In this document: positions 25,098 through 34,135 of the stretch, in pieces
How the letters are laid out: each line of letters starts with the position of its first letter
How positions within the stretch are numbered: position 1 is the stretch's first letter
Source of the DNA: Pseudanabaena sp. M53BS1SP1A06MG
GTDB taxonomy: Bacteria; Cyanobacteriota; Cyanobacteriia; Pseudanabaenales; Pseudanabaenaceae
Length of the DNA: 64,000 bases
Direction: 5' to 3'
NCBI GenBank assembly: GCA_020404105.1
Contig: JADBWH010000039.1
Location: 1 to 64,000, forward strand
Program-made: the position numbers and the translations under genes
The notes under the pieces: model-generated
Told to the model about the DNA's origin: nothing
Database searches by the model: none
What the model saw: the letters and a program-made list of their open reading frames with translations, nothing else

Positions 25098-26345
25098 TTC
25101 AGGAGCAAGATCGATGCCATCTATTCCTAAACCAATTTCGCTGAGCAATTCTTGGGCAGCATTGAGCATTTCAGATTCGAGATTTTTAAGGTCTTCGCGA
25201 GTACTGAGATAGGTTTTTAGTGCGGTCATCGGATCGAGTGCCTCGGCGGTACTGAGATCGGGTAAGCGAGTGCGAGGATTTTGGCTGACGACTTCAGGGA
25301 TGAGGGAATAGTTATGAGCATTTTCCATTGCTTCATGCAAGATGCGATCGTCAATCAGGGATAACTGTTCAGCTCTAATTTTGTAGATTAAACGAGCGAT
25401 CGCATTGTCGATTTTGCCTTTCAGAATTGCTTTGAGTAACTTCCCCTGTGGATCTTCGGATTGAGTAACATCAACTTCTATCGTCCGAAAGCCCCGAGTG
25501 GGAATAGGACAAAATTCAAACCTAACATTCCCCTTTTCGACTTCTAGCCAACAATAGCCCTTAGATTCATTCTCCTCTCCAAAATCCACTCTCTCAATGC
25601 TCCCTGGGTAAACTACAAGTGGCTGTGTGGCAAGAATTTGATGGCGATGCACATGACCAAGAGCTACATAGTCAAATGCTTCACGGGTGAGCATTGACAG
25701 GGGAATGGTGAAGCCTTTTCCTGCGGCAAGAAATCGCTCTGCCCCATAGGTTGCGGTATCAACCATTACATGAGCTAATAAAATCGTAGGTAATTTGGAA
25801 TCAAGTTGACGGATTTCACCTTCGAGAACTACTTGCAATCGATCAATCAGAAATTGACTGACTTCACTCATGGAGAATCCTTCTGTTTCTGATTTCGTAA
25901 GCAAAGTTGATCGCGTAATCCAAGGTAACGTAATAATCTGAATATCGCCTGCATTGGTGGCAATCCGATGGGTAGCGATCGTGTCGCCAACGGTGAAGTT
26001 CGGCACAGCAAGACTGCGATATATAGCAAGACTTGCGCCGCCAATCCCTTGTGAATGTTGGTCATGGTTGCCTACTAATAGCACTGTTGGGATACCTGCA
26101 TCGGCGAGGCGGCGAAATTGATTGGCGAAGGCTTGCTGAACTAATGGTGGTGGTGTAGCATCAGGGAAGGCATCACCACCAAAAAGAACGATATCGGCAG
26201 GTTCGTTAATTGCGCGATCAATGCAGATAGTAAGCGCTGATACAAAGTCCTCTAGACGAGTGTTTAGCCCTGTTTGAGGATTGACTTTGCCGTGTGTAAT
26301 GCTGCCGAGATGGATATCGGAGAGATGTAAAACTTTTATCGCCAT
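25059..26345 (-). CDS. sbcD: SbcD-like DNA repair exonuclease subunit
   Basis: A 428-residue Mre11/SbcD-type calcineurin-like phosphoesterase: HLSDIHLGSITHGKVNPQTG, DIVLFGGDAFPDATPPP, VLLVGNHDQHSQG, and ALGHVHRHQIL with the metal-binding His residues. With SbcC it would process hairpins and double-strand ends. No sbcC lies next to it in this window. The hairpin-rich repeats around make such an activity relevant, but that link is inference. Confidence 0.9.
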   Translation of the reverse strand: MAIKVLHLSDIHLGSITHGKVNPQTGLNTRLEDFVSALTICIDRAINEPADIVLFGGDAFPDATPPPLVQQAFANQFRRLADAGIPTVLLVGNHDQHSQGIGGASLAIYRSLAVPNFTVGDTIATHRIATNAGDIQIITLPWITRSTLLTKSETEGFSMSEVSQFLIDRLQVVLEGEIRQLDSKLPTILLAHVMVDTATYGAERFLAAGKGFTIPLSMLTREAFDYVALGHVHRHQILATQPLVVYPGSIERVDFGEENESKGYCWLEVEKGNVRFEFCPIPTRGFRTIEVDVTQSEDPQGKLLKAILKGKIDNAIARLIYKIRAEQLSLIDDRILHEAMENAHNYSLIPEVVSQNPRTRLPDLSTAEALDPMTALKTYLSTREDLKNLESEMLNAAQELLSEIGLGIDGIDLAPESTQSSQLVISFE

Positions 26346-26456
26346 GCGCTTGAGGGATTAATAGAATGCTAATTTTCTCTGGTGATGATGGCTAAAATCG
26401 TTGGTTTGAGACTATTTTGGCATAGTTTAATCTGACTGAATGGTGATTGCTTCATA

Positions 26457-26495
26457 AGTAGCAAAAAGCTTGACTTCGACAAGCTTTTTGCTACT
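26457..26495 (-). terminator. Terminator hairpin after the J-domain gene
   Basis: AGTAGCAAAAAGCTTG (26457-26472) and CAAGCTTTTTGCTACT (26480-26495) pair perfectly around ACTTCGA. The stem includes the TAG stop codon of the minus-strand J-domain gene. Confidence 0.75.
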
Positions 26496-27516
26496 GGAAT
26501 TGTGACAGAAACTCTAACATTAATTCTTCTTCCGACATTTGCTGTTTTCTCATAAATTCGGGACCTCTCAAAAAATCTTTAATCGTGATGCGGCGATCGC
26601 GAAAATCGACAACAAATTGATACATTTGTTCGACAATTTCAATATGAGACTCAAATTCAAGTAAAGCTTCACCAATCAGGTCACCACCATACTTGCTAAA
26701 TTTCTTGAAAACCGCAGTCATCTCACCCTGTTGTGTTTTTTTCGTAAGTTTTAGTTGGCGCTTTAAAGTTTCCAATTGCTCCTTAAGATAAGTATTTTCT
26801 GCTTCTACCTTAGAGCAGTGCCGTGTTAGATCATCAGAGCTATCGCGATCGATAATTGCCCCCAACTCTTGCTGCTTTTCAATCGCCAATAGCCTTGCCA
26901 AATCACCATTTTGATAGGCAAGATTAATTTCCTTCATAATCTCTGTACGATATTCCTTTTCTGCTTCATCAGTCACCTTGTCAGGATGAAAGCTATCAGC
27001 TAACCGCAAAAAAAGCTGACGAATTTTTTTTAGCTCATCACGATCTGGCCTAGGTATATCTTCTACAAATTGCTGATGAGTGCGTCCTTTATAACTATCC
27101 CAATTAGGCTCACTTTCAAAATCATCACCATGTTCAAATATCTCTTCAAATCTATCTGATACTTTTGGCAAATGTTTAGGACTGATGATCCCATCGATTT
27201 GGAGATGATAGTAGACCATCTCAATATCTTTACGAGACTTCTTGCCAAATTTTCGACTAGTGAATATTTCTTGAAAAGTTGCATGAATTTGTGCATCTAG
27301 TTCTAAAATCTTTTGTCGAAATGGAGCTACACGCTGAGCTATCTCAATCTCAACATCTTTAATACTATTGTTAAGATTATTTAACTTGATGCGGTTAGTT
27401 TCAATTTGTTTGATGAGCTTACTATTTTCTTTCTCTAAAAAGTTGAGACGAAGACGCAGATCCGAAAGCCCAAGCTCATTATTAGTATCTGTGGCAATTT
27501 TAGATTTTCGAGCCAT
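26491..27516 (-). CDS. Coiled-coil protein with a J-domain-like segment
   Basis: A 341-residue soluble protein. Residues about 20-60 form a coiled coil (LNFLEKENSKLIKQIETNRI). Around residue 180 is a J-domain core with the diagnostic HPD motif (FLRLADSFHPDKVTDEAEKE) and the following helix with NLAYQNGDLARLLAIE. A second coiled coil (about 235-265) and a C-terminal helical region end the protein. The HPD motif predicts stimulation of an Hsp70 ATPase; clients are unknown. It differs from standard DnaJ by the internal position of the domain and the lack of Gly/Phe and zinc regions. Confidence 0.8.
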   Translation of the reverse strand: MARKSKIATDTNNELGLSDLRLRLNFLEKENSKLIKQIETNRIKLNNLNNSIKDVEIEIAQRVAPFRQKILELDAQIHATFQEIFTSRKFGKKSRKDIEMVYYHLQIDGIISPKHLPKVSDRFEEIFEHGDDFESEPNWDSYKGRTHQQFVEDIPRPDRDELKKIRQLFLRLADSFHPDKVTDEAEKEYRTEIMKEINLAYQNGDLARLLAIEKQQELGAIIDRDSSDDLTRHCSKVEAENTYLKEQLETLKRQLKLTKKTQQGEMTAVFKKFSKYGGDLIGEALLEFESHIEIVEQMYQFVVDFRDRRITIKDFLRGPEFMRKQQMSEEELMLEFLSQFQ

Positions 27517-27639
27517 CGATTTGAATAGGAAACTGAATCAATATTCTAATCTAAAAATCCTAATTCGATGGCTCAGTGGCTTAGCGCAATCGGAGTTGTG
27601 AAGTACATTTAGCTTAAAACATAGCTTTTGAGCTGATGC

Positions 27640-29184
27640 TTAAATCAGATCACCTAATAAACTCGATACTTCACCTTGCATATTAGTGCGGTTATCGTCA
27701 TAGAGCATTAAGGTATCTAGCTTCTTATGGCGCGAAAGTTTTTGAACTTTGCGGACATTACCATTAGTAGCATCAAGAGCAGCCGTGATCGCCGAGTGGC
27801 GAATACGGTGGGGAGACATTTTTTTAGTAATTCCTGAGTCTTTGGCTAGTTGATTGACAATTTGGTAAATTGCCGATCCAGTCAATCTATGTCCGTGATT
27901 GACTGGATCGAGAGAGTAAAATAAAGGTCGATCGCTATTTTTTGTCTTAGCTTGAGACAACCAGTCTTGAATTGCGTTAGCGGTTCCCATACTAAGACTA
28001 ATAAGACTCTTTTGAGAGCCATGTCCTTTGCTTAGAATTTGTAGCGATCGCGCTTCATAATCAAAATCACCAATATTCACACTAACAACCTCATTGCGAC
28101 GCAGGGCATTGTCCCAAAGAAGTCTCAAAATGGCAAAATCACGCTTTCCCTTCACAGTATTCCGATCAATTTTTAACAGCATCGTGCGTATACCATCGGG
28201 CTTAATTCCAGTCGTATCACGATAGGTTTGGACTGTCTCAGTTTGGATATCATCAAGATTCCAAGTACATTTGCCCAGTTTAGCAGCGAAATTTACCAAT
28301 GACTTGAGAGCCGATAGACGACGGTTAATAGTTGATTCTTTTAAGCCTTGCTTAATCAGATCTGACTTGTAACGTAGAGCGATCGCGATCGCCTCAAAGC
28401 GGTTTAATTGCAAAAATTGGGCAATCACTGTCTCGTTTGGCTTTTTTTCGTAGGCAGCTAGAAAAAAGTAACGTAAATCATTCTCATAGGCGCGTCTAGT
28501 GTTGAGACTGCGTTTATCTGCAAGAAGAGCCTTAAGAATATCTACATTAAAGGCAGTCAAGGCATTGAGGTTTGAACTATTTACAGCGATTATTTGAGAC
28601 TCATTAGTATCTTCATAAGTCCCATTTTGATTCTCAGATTCTAAATTAGATACATTAGTCAGTCTTAATTGAGTCTCGTTAGTCGCAATTATAGTCTTAT
28701 CAAGTATCTCAAGTTCTCGATTTAAGATATGCTTTTCTTGCTTGAGTCGCAATTGCTCAGGAGTGATCGCCTCAGTAATACCCACATTAGTCGCCGCCCG
28801 TTTAACAATGCCATAGATCGCTGTTCCCGTAAGCCGATGCCCGTAGTTTGCACGGTCTAGGGATATGAATAAAGGAGCTAGGATATCTTCATTCTCGCTA
28901 GGAAGATGCGTTAAATTGAGCCAGTCTTGTAATGCGTTGGCTGTGTCTAAACTGAGACTAATTATTTCTTTCTGGTTTAATTGCCCTTGTCGTTTATAGC
29001 ATTTGTCAACCCGTAGCGATCGCCTCTCATAATCGACATCATTAATATTAATCGCGGTAACCTGCTGTCGCTTGAGAGCATTCTCAATGAGTAATCGCAA
29101 AATCGCATAATCACGCTGACCTGCCAATGTACCAAGATCGCAAGCCCTCAGAAGTTGTTCTGATAAGTCGCTCTGTAAGGTCAT
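27640..29184 (-). CDS. Tyrosine recombinase with a duplicated, degenerate N-terminal catalytic domain
   Basis: A 514-residue protein with two related catalytic domains. The C-terminal copy (about 345-500) is complete: Arg in NALRRNEVVS, HRIRH box, and SRHKKLDTLMLYDDNRTN with the nucleophile Tyr. It is preceded by a core-binding domain (about 220-330; LNTRRAYENDLRYFFLAAYE). The N-terminal copy (about 20-150) is clearly homologous (GQRDYAILRLLIENALKRQQ versus GKRDFAILRLLWDNALRRNE; GHRLTGTAIYGIV versus GHRLTGSAIYQIV), but the catalytic Arg is Lys, the HRIRH box reads EQLRL and the Tyr part is absent. A membrane-protein gene lies 13 bp upstream. Confidence 0.9.
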   Translation of the reverse strand: MTLQSDLSEQLLRACDLGTLAGQRDYAILRLLIENALKRQQVTAININDVDYERRSLRVDKCYKRQGQLNQKEIISLSLDTANALQDWLNLTHLPSENEDILAPLFISLDRANYGHRLTGTAIYGIVKRAATNVGITEAITPEQLRLKQEKHILNRELEILDKTIIATNETQLRLTNVSNLESENQNGTYEDTNESQIIAVNSSNLNALTAFNVDILKALLADKRSLNTRRAYENDLRYFFLAAYEKKPNETVIAQFLQLNRFEAIAIALRYKSDLIKQGLKESTINRRLSALKSLVNFAAKLGKCTWNLDDIQTETVQTYRDTTGIKPDGIRTMLLKIDRNTVKGKRDFAILRLLWDNALRRNEVVSVNIGDFDYEARSLQILSKGHGSQKSLISLSMGTANAIQDWLSQAKTKNSDRPLFYSLDPVNHGHRLTGSAIYQIVNQLAKDSGITKKMSPHRIRHSAITAALDATNGNVRKVQKLSRHKKLDTLMLYDDNRTNMQGEVSSLLGDLI

Positions 29185-29197
29185 TGATCATTACGCA

Positions 29198-29383
29198 TCA
29201 TGATTTACTGCTAAAAACTTTGTAGGTGATCGCACCTAAAATGATTAAGCCAACAGAAGGAACCCAGTTATAGCGAATCCAGTACAGCAAATTATTAAAA
29301 AAGTAGCTAAATTCACGAGATACCCAAGCAGCAATCGCAATTGCTCCTACAAACATTACAAAATACATAACTATTTTTGTCAT
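29198..29383 (-). CDS. Small two-helix membrane protein
   Basis: A 61-residue protein starting at the ATG at 29383 (MTKIVMYFVMFVGAIAIAAW), chosen because an AGGAAAA ribosome-binding site precedes it and the extra upstream codons are polar and atypical. Two hydrophobic helices (about residues 3-20 and 38-55) flank an aromatic loop (FSYFFNNLLYWIRYNW). No family recognised. It sits 13 bp upstream of the recombinase gene on the same strand, so the two are probably cotranscribed. Confidence 0.65.
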   Translation of the reverse strand: MTKIVMYFVMFVGAIAIAAWVSREFSYFFNNLLYWIRYNWVPSVGLIILGAITYKVFSSKS

Positions 29384-29657
29384 TTTCTGTTTTCCTAAAG
29401 AATTCCTTTCAAAAATGAGTCCATTATAAACGTGATACAAATCAGTTTAATTACTCCATATTGCTTACCAATACCCAAGCTTAGCCATTTTTTTAGAGAT
29501 TGAGCAATATATGAGCCACTGCCAGCAAGACTTTCAGTAAAACGCATCATAATATTAAATGCAATATGGTTAAGACTAATGACTAAAACCTTGCTTATTA
29601 GGTTTTTATTTATTCATGTTTTATATAAAATTCATACACAATCACAACAAAAAGTCT

Positions 29658-30335
29658 ATGTCGCGTACTGCCCCCTACCAACCTGCCCTTTTGCGATTGC
29701 TCCATAGCGCGATCGCTTTATTAGTATTTGGCTCATTGATTACAGGCTTTATGGTTTATGACAGATATGACAAAAGATTTGGAACACTTAATTTACCAAT
29801 CATCCGTGATACACAAGGCATTCATGGCACGATCACTCTAACATTTTTATGCCTCTTGCCAATCTTTGCCATTTACTGCTTTCACATAGGGGATCGTCGT
29901 TTAATCCAAAAAGAATCGCTTAAACAATTACAAGAAGTGGGAAAACCGATTTGGTGGATCTCATTACAGCGATTTGCCAATAGCCTATTGCTGCTATCTG
30001 CAACCTTTGCTGTGATTACAGGACGGATGATGCAAGAGGAATGGCTGCCTAGTAAAGAGTTTGACCATGCTTGGTATATCGGGCATCTAATAGGATGGCT
30101 ATTAATGAGTGTAAGTGTTGCGATCCATCTATTAATGAGTGCTAAGGTTGGCGGCTTACCTCTATTGCTATCTATATACAATTGGAAAATCAGATCCGAT
30201 GATATGCCCAAGTTTTGGCTACGCAGTTTTAAACTCAAGCCTTCCAACACATTTCTGTTCTTTTTTGAAGCCATAGTAATTGGTGGCATTGCGATCGCCT
30301 TTATCTTGCCGTTAATATTTGCATCGCCTCAATAG
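29658..30335 (+). CDS. Cytochrome b/b6-like (b561-type) membrane protein
   Basis: A protein of about 225 residues starting MSRTAPYQPALLRLLHSAIA at 29658. It has four to five membrane helices with His residues placed as haem ligands (LLRLLHSAIALLVF, QGIHGTITLTF, FDHAWYIGHLIGW, VSVAIHLLMSAK), as in diheme cytochrome b561-type electron carriers. Partner and electron donor are unknown. An in-frame upstream extension from 29616 is A/T-rich and unlike the family. Confidence 0.8.
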   Translation: MSRTAPYQPALLRLLHSAIALLVFGSLITGFMVYDRYDKRFGTLNLPIIRDTQGIHGTITLTFLCLLPIFAIYCFHIGDRRLIQKESLKQLQEVGKPIWWISLQRFANSLLLLSATFAVITGRMMQEEWLPSKEFDHAWYIGHLIGWLLMSVSVAIHLLMSAKVGGLPLLLSIYNWKIRSDDMPKFWLRSFKLKPSNTFLFFFEAIVIGGIAIAFILPLIFASPQ

Positions 30336-30440
30336 ACCTAGCTAATGCAATATTAACCAATCCTTTACAATGACCATTGTGTCTTAATCATTTTGTGAAT
30401 TGGTGTTACTAACTGTATTGATAAACTAGTGGGCAGAAAT

Positions 30441-30995
30441 ATGATCAAAAAAGACTTAACTTTACACAGCGATCATGGTTGGAAGTCCGAAGAAGGATAC
30501 AAGATTTTTGTTGCCGATCGAGGTGCGGTAAGGTTTGATTTTCCTAAAGATTGGATAGTAAAGTTTAAAGAAAAGTCAGTTAGTTTTCATGATCTCGAAC
30601 CACCAGATGACACTGGCGCATTAGAAATGTCCTTTAATCGTCTTCCACCTAACGATTGGAGTACTTTTCCTCTCAAAAAAACTCTGCATCAAATTCTTGA
30701 GGATGATGACCGTAAAATTACCCATAAAAGCAAAGTTACTAGTGCCAATCGCGATGGGATGCGGCTAGTTTGGGCAGATATTCAATATATTGATGCTACT
30801 GAAAAAAGACCCGCCACATCTCGTATTTTGGTGGGTATCGGTAGTAATGTCCAAGTCCTTTTTACCTTTGACTATTGGATAGAAGGCGAAGAACAAATGC
30901 GTGAAGTTTGGGCGGTCATGTTGCGCTCTCTGAGGCTTGGGCTATTTATACCTGACCCAACGAGAGGTCATGTTGTAAATCCTAGCTTCAACTAG
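30441..30995 (+). CDS. Hypothetical protein with a PsbP-like outline
   Basis: A protein of about 184 residues starting at ATG 30441 (MIKKDLTLHSDHGWKSEEGY); a GTG at 30429 would add four residues. It is soluble, with alternating beta-strand and helix character: GAVRFDFPKDWIVKFKEKSV, TSRILVGIGSNVQVLFTFDY, QMREVWAVMLRSLRLG. The 'FDFPKDW ... W..ML.SLRL' pattern recalls PsbP/DUF1795-like folds in cyanobacteria, but I cannot assign a family. It has no signal peptide. Confidence 0.65.
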   Translation: MIKKDLTLHSDHGWKSEEGYKIFVADRGAVRFDFPKDWIVKFKEKSVSFHDLEPPDDTGALEMSFNRLPPNDWSTFPLKKTLHQILEDDDRKITHKSKVTSANRDGMRLVWADIQYIDATEKRPATSRILVGIGSNVQVLFTFDYWIEGEEQMREVWAVMLRSLRLGLFIPDPTRGHVVNPSFN

Positions 30996-31151
30996 CCAAA
31001 AGTGGCAACTTTGTACAATGTTCAGCTACTTTTAGTTTTTGGTGTATTGTTAACTCACTCAAAGTGATTTAGGATAAACGGCGCAAGGTGTCTGCAAATG
31101 TCTGATTTAGTAGATCAGCTTTTGATGGGTATTTAAACTGGGTATAAAAAT

Positions 31152-32114
31152 ATGGCTCAAGTAATAGCGACAGTCAATATGAAAGGGGGTGTTGGTAAAA
31201 CCACCTTAACCGTCAATATTGCCACCTGTTTGGCGAAAATTCATCGCAAAAAGGTTTTAGTCGTAGATTTAGATACCCAAATCAGTGCCACCCTGAGCAT
31301 GATTTCCCCCGCCGAATTTGCTAAATGTCGTAAAGAAAATCGCACTCTGAGATATTTAGTTAGTCAATCGATCGCTCGTTACGGTGTGCAGGTCGAAGAT
31401 CCTGAAGAAAGAATCTACCAAATTAAAGATATTGTCATCCCCCATGTGTGTAAAGTTCAAGGCTTAGATCTGCTGGTTGGCGATATCGACCTATATGATG
31501 AGTTTTTAGTCTCAGAGATGCTCTATAACCGTTCGCTTTTATACGAAGAAAAACAAGCCTTCCAAAAGACATGGAGCAAATTTGAACAAGGTTTAATCAA
31601 AGGTATTCTGGCTCCTGCACTCAAAAATTACGATTACATTATTCTTGACTGTGCCCCTGGCTATAACTTGATTACGCGAAGTAGCATAATTGCTAGTAAC
31701 TATTACCTGATGCCGTCTAGACCTGAACCTCTTTCCGTCGTCGGTATTCAGTTATTAGAAAGACGAATTGAGAAATTGCGAGAAGTCTATCGAGATGATA
31801 ATTCGGTGAATATTCAGTTGTTAGGAATTATCTTCAGTCTATCGGCAGGATTTACTCTCAGTCGCTATTACAATAAAGTCATGGATCGCGTAAGTGCCGA
31901 TTTTAGTAGTGCTAAGATTTTCAAAACAAAAATTCCCAATGATGTAAATATCGCTAAAGCTGTAGATGATTTCGTCCCCGTATCCCTCTCTAACCCCAAT
32001 TCAGGTGGAGCAAAAGCCTTTGCAGAAGTAACCGTAGAACTTTTAAAAAAGTTAGAGATCTCTCTAGGTATGAAGGAGCAAACGTCAAGGTTGAGTTTAG
32101 TAGATTTAGAATAA
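31152..32114 (+). CDS. ParA-family ATPase
   Basis: A 320-residue ParA/MinD-type ATPase. The deviant Walker A is MKGGVGKTTLTVNIATCLAK at the N-terminus, the switch region VLVVDLDTQISATLS, and Walker B DYIILDCAPGYNLITRSSI. A long insertion after the first region (LRYLVSQSIARYGVQVEDPE) is compatible with larger ParA-like partition or positioning ATPases. No parB follows; the next gene is a tiny zinc protein. A role in positioning a cargo on the nucleoid is inferred from the family only. Confidence 0.85.
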   Translation: MAQVIATVNMKGGVGKTTLTVNIATCLAKIHRKKVLVVDLDTQISATLSMISPAEFAKCRKENRTLRYLVSQSIARYGVQVEDPEERIYQIKDIVIPHVCKVQGLDLLVGDIDLYDEFLVSEMLYNRSLLYEEKQAFQKTWSKFEQGLIKGILAPALKNYDYIILDCAPGYNLITRSSIIASNYYLMPSRPEPLSVVGIQLLERRIEKLREVYRDDNSVNIQLLGIIFSLSAGFTLSRYYNKVMDRVSADFSSAKIFKTKIPNDVNIAKAVDDFVPVSLSNPNSGGAKAFAEVTVELLKKLEISLGMKEQTSRLSLVDLE

Positions 32115-32188
32115 ATTCTGTGGTGGTTTAGATAAAGAGCCTCACCGTAGTATCTTTGTGGCAAGGCTAAGAATTAGGAAAGATCATA

Positions 32189-32356
32189 ATGCAGCGATTA
32201 CTATCATCTCTACAACAAATAGCTAAACCCTGTCATCACTGTGAAGGCAAAGGCTATATTGAACTACGCGACTGTTCTGGAGAGATTCAACGAGAAGAAA
32301 ACTGCTCATTTTGTAATGGGAAAGGCAAAATAGAGCAAGATGAGCTATCAGATTAA
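32189..32356 (+). CDS. 55-aa DnaJ-type zinc-finger protein
   Basis: A small gene starting at ATG 32189, with TTAGGAAA as ribosome-binding site, ending TAA at 32354-32356. The product carries two CxxCxGxG units, CHHCEGKGY and CSFCNGKGK, 20 residues apart: the zinc-binding module of DnaJ without a J-domain. Such mini-proteins occur in cyanobacteria and are proposed to act in protein folding or photosystem assembly; the exact role here is unknown. It lies between the ParA gene and a methyltransferase on the same strand. Confidence 0.8.
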   Translation: MQRLLSSLQQIAKPCHHCEGKGYIELRDCSGEIQREENCSFCNGKGKIEQDELSD

Positions 32357-32450
32357 TCTACGAGGCGATCGTTGAATTTTTAAGGTAAGCCAGTAAAGAT
32401 TCTATATAATTTGCTATACCTTACTTGAAATATCATGACTAGGAGCAATA

Positions 32451-33104
32451 ATGTCCGATTTGATCAGCAGCCACTATGATGACCAATATTTTGACTGGCA
32501 AGCTCCGATTGGTGAGTTTGGAGGATGGGCAAATCAAACCAAATTTATTAAATACATATCAGAGCATAGTGAAGTATTAGACTTTGGCTGTGGTGGTGGA
32601 TTTCTGTTGAGAAATCTGAAATGTGCTAAAAAAGTCGGAGTCGAAGTAAATCCAGCCGCCGCTGCTACTGCAAAGAAAAATGGGCTTGAGATGTTTCGCA
32701 GTGTCGATAAAATCCCTGATGATTACGTTGATGTGATCATTTCTGACAACGCTTTGGAGCATACTCTCCAACCACTTCAAGAACTCAAATCACTATATAA
32801 AAAGCTGAAAACTGGCGGCAAAATCATATTCGTTGTTCCTTGTGAAGCGATTTCCTATAGCTACAAACCTAATGATATTAATCATCATCTTTATAGCTGG
32901 AGTCCCATGTGCATAGGCAATCTTTTCACCGAAGCAGGATTTTCAGTAATTGAGTCTAAACCTTATATTCACAAGTGGCCACCAAAATACCAACTAATCG
33001 CCAAAATTGGCGGCAGACCTCTATTTGAAATCGCCTGTCGTATTTTTGGGAGGATTGAACGAACTTGGTTTCAAGTAAGGGTCATTGGCGAAAAACTTTC
33101 ATAA
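32451..33104 (+). CDS. Class I SAM-dependent methyltransferase
   Basis: A 217-residue protein with the Rossmann SAM-binding motif SEVLDFGCGGGFLLRNLK (about 37-54), an acidic strand end in KVGVEVNPAAAATAKKNGLE, and motif DVIISDNALEHTLQPLQELK, as in the Methyltransf_11/23 families. The C-terminal part (HHLYSWSPMCIGNLFTEAGF) matches members acting on small molecules or glycans. The substrate is not deducible. Confidence 0.87.
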   Translation: MSDLISSHYDDQYFDWQAPIGEFGGWANQTKFIKYISEHSEVLDFGCGGGFLLRNLKCAKKVGVEVNPAAAATAKKNGLEMFRSVDKIPDDYVDVIISDNALEHTLQPLQELKSLYKKLKTGGKIIFVVPCEAISYSYKPNDINHHLYSWSPMCIGNLFTEAGFSVIESKPYIHKWPPKYQLIAKIGGRPLFEIACRIFGRIERTWFQVRVIGEKLS

Positions 33105-33242
33105 AGTAAAAACAAAGATTGTGGCGAGGCTTTGCTTCTCTACAATCTTTGTTACGCACAAAGTACGCACAAAGTACGCTTGATTACTCATGTTAAATAT
33201 GACACCATCGTTTACTGGTTCACCTATTCTTATAACGTAGTA

Positions 33243-33989
33243 ATGAAAAGTTATCTATTCATAGCTGCTGCTGCAATCGCTTTATTTGGATGTGAGTCTC
33301 AACCTAGTTCAAATCCTAGTCCTCCTGTACCTAGCGCTACAACGAGTAATTCTCCTACAAACCAAGCGATCGCTAAGGTGTCATTGATTGAAGATAAGCC
33401 AGTGTTTGTCGCATCTCAACAAAATCCACAGCCTAAAGAAATTGATGCTCAGGTAGGAATGGATTTATATGTAGCTGATACAGTTCGTACTGAGGCAAAT
33501 GGCAAAACGCAGATTGAGTTTAATAATGGGGTGGGCTTTCGGATTGGAGGTGATTCCATTTTGCAAATCCAACCTCAAAATCGCTTGCACCTAAAATCTG
33601 GAAAGATGATTACTTGGATTAAACCTGGTTTAAAAGTTCCAACAGAAATTTCTACGCCCTACGCAACTGCTGCTATTCGTGGCACAACAGCTTTTGTGGA
33701 AATTCCTAAGGATATCAATCAAGGTGTCAGATTTTTCTCTTGGGAAGGAACAGTATCAGTGAAGCTACCTAACCAATCAAAGGAAATTGTGTTGGTGACT
33801 GGCGAAGAAATTCTGATCAAACCCAATGATACCAAGCCTCCAGTTGTCCGCCGTTTAGACTTGCAAGAGTGGAAAGATAACGTCTCTAGAAAAAGTTCCT
33901 TTCTACGAAGCTTTAAAACACCTCTACCCACTCAACCAATCATCGATAAATTAACCCCTGGACAGCCGAGCCTTGATAAAGCTAATTAA
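33243..33989 (+). CDS. FecR-domain lipoprotein
   Basis: A protein of about 248 residues starting MKSYLFIAAAAIALFGCESQ at 33243; the lipobox LFGC predicts lipid attachment at Cys17. A Pro/Ser-rich linker follows, then a FecR-like domain (DLYVADTVRTEANGKTQIEF, NRLHLKSGKMITWIKPG, PTEISTPYATAAIRGTTAFV). In other cyanobacterial proteins this domain serves envelope sensing or scaffolding. The upstream in-frame extension to 33132 lacks such features. The TAA stop (33987-33989) is the first three bases of an inserted MITE-like element, so the native C-terminus may have been longer. Confidence 0.82.
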   Translation: MKSYLFIAAAAIALFGCESQPSSNPSPPVPSATTSNSPTNQAIAKVSLIEDKPVFVASQQNPQPKEIDAQVGMDLYVADTVRTEANGKTQIEFNNGVGFRIGGDSILQIQPQNRLHLKSGKMITWIKPGLKVPTEISTPYATAAIRGTTAFVEIPKDINQGVRFFSWEGTVSVKLPNQSKEIVLVTGEEILIKPNDTKPPVVRRLDLQEWKDNVSRKSSFLRSFKTPLPTQPIIDKLTPGQPSLDKAN

Positions 33990-34135
33990 CGTCAGTTCGG
34001 GTTAAGCTGGCAAATTTTAAAAGCCCAAAAGTAAAAGCCTTGCTAGGCAAGACTTTTACTTTTGGGCTTTGAGAGAGGGTTTGCTACGCAAACCCTCTCT
34101 CAAAGCCTGTTTCAAATTATCCCGAACTCACGTTA
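33987..34135. repeat. MITE-like element with TAACGTCAGTTCGGG ends, complete copy
   Basis: A 149-bp element with 15-bp terminal inverted repeats (TAACGTCAGTTCGGG and the complement of TAACGTGAGTTCGGG, one mismatch). Inside are two hairpins: AAAGCCCAAAAGTAAAAG...CTTTTACTTTTGGGCTTT and GAGAGAGGGTTTGC...GCAAACCCTCTCTC. It has no coding capacity. A shorter relative lies at 59874-59972. Confidence 0.85.
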
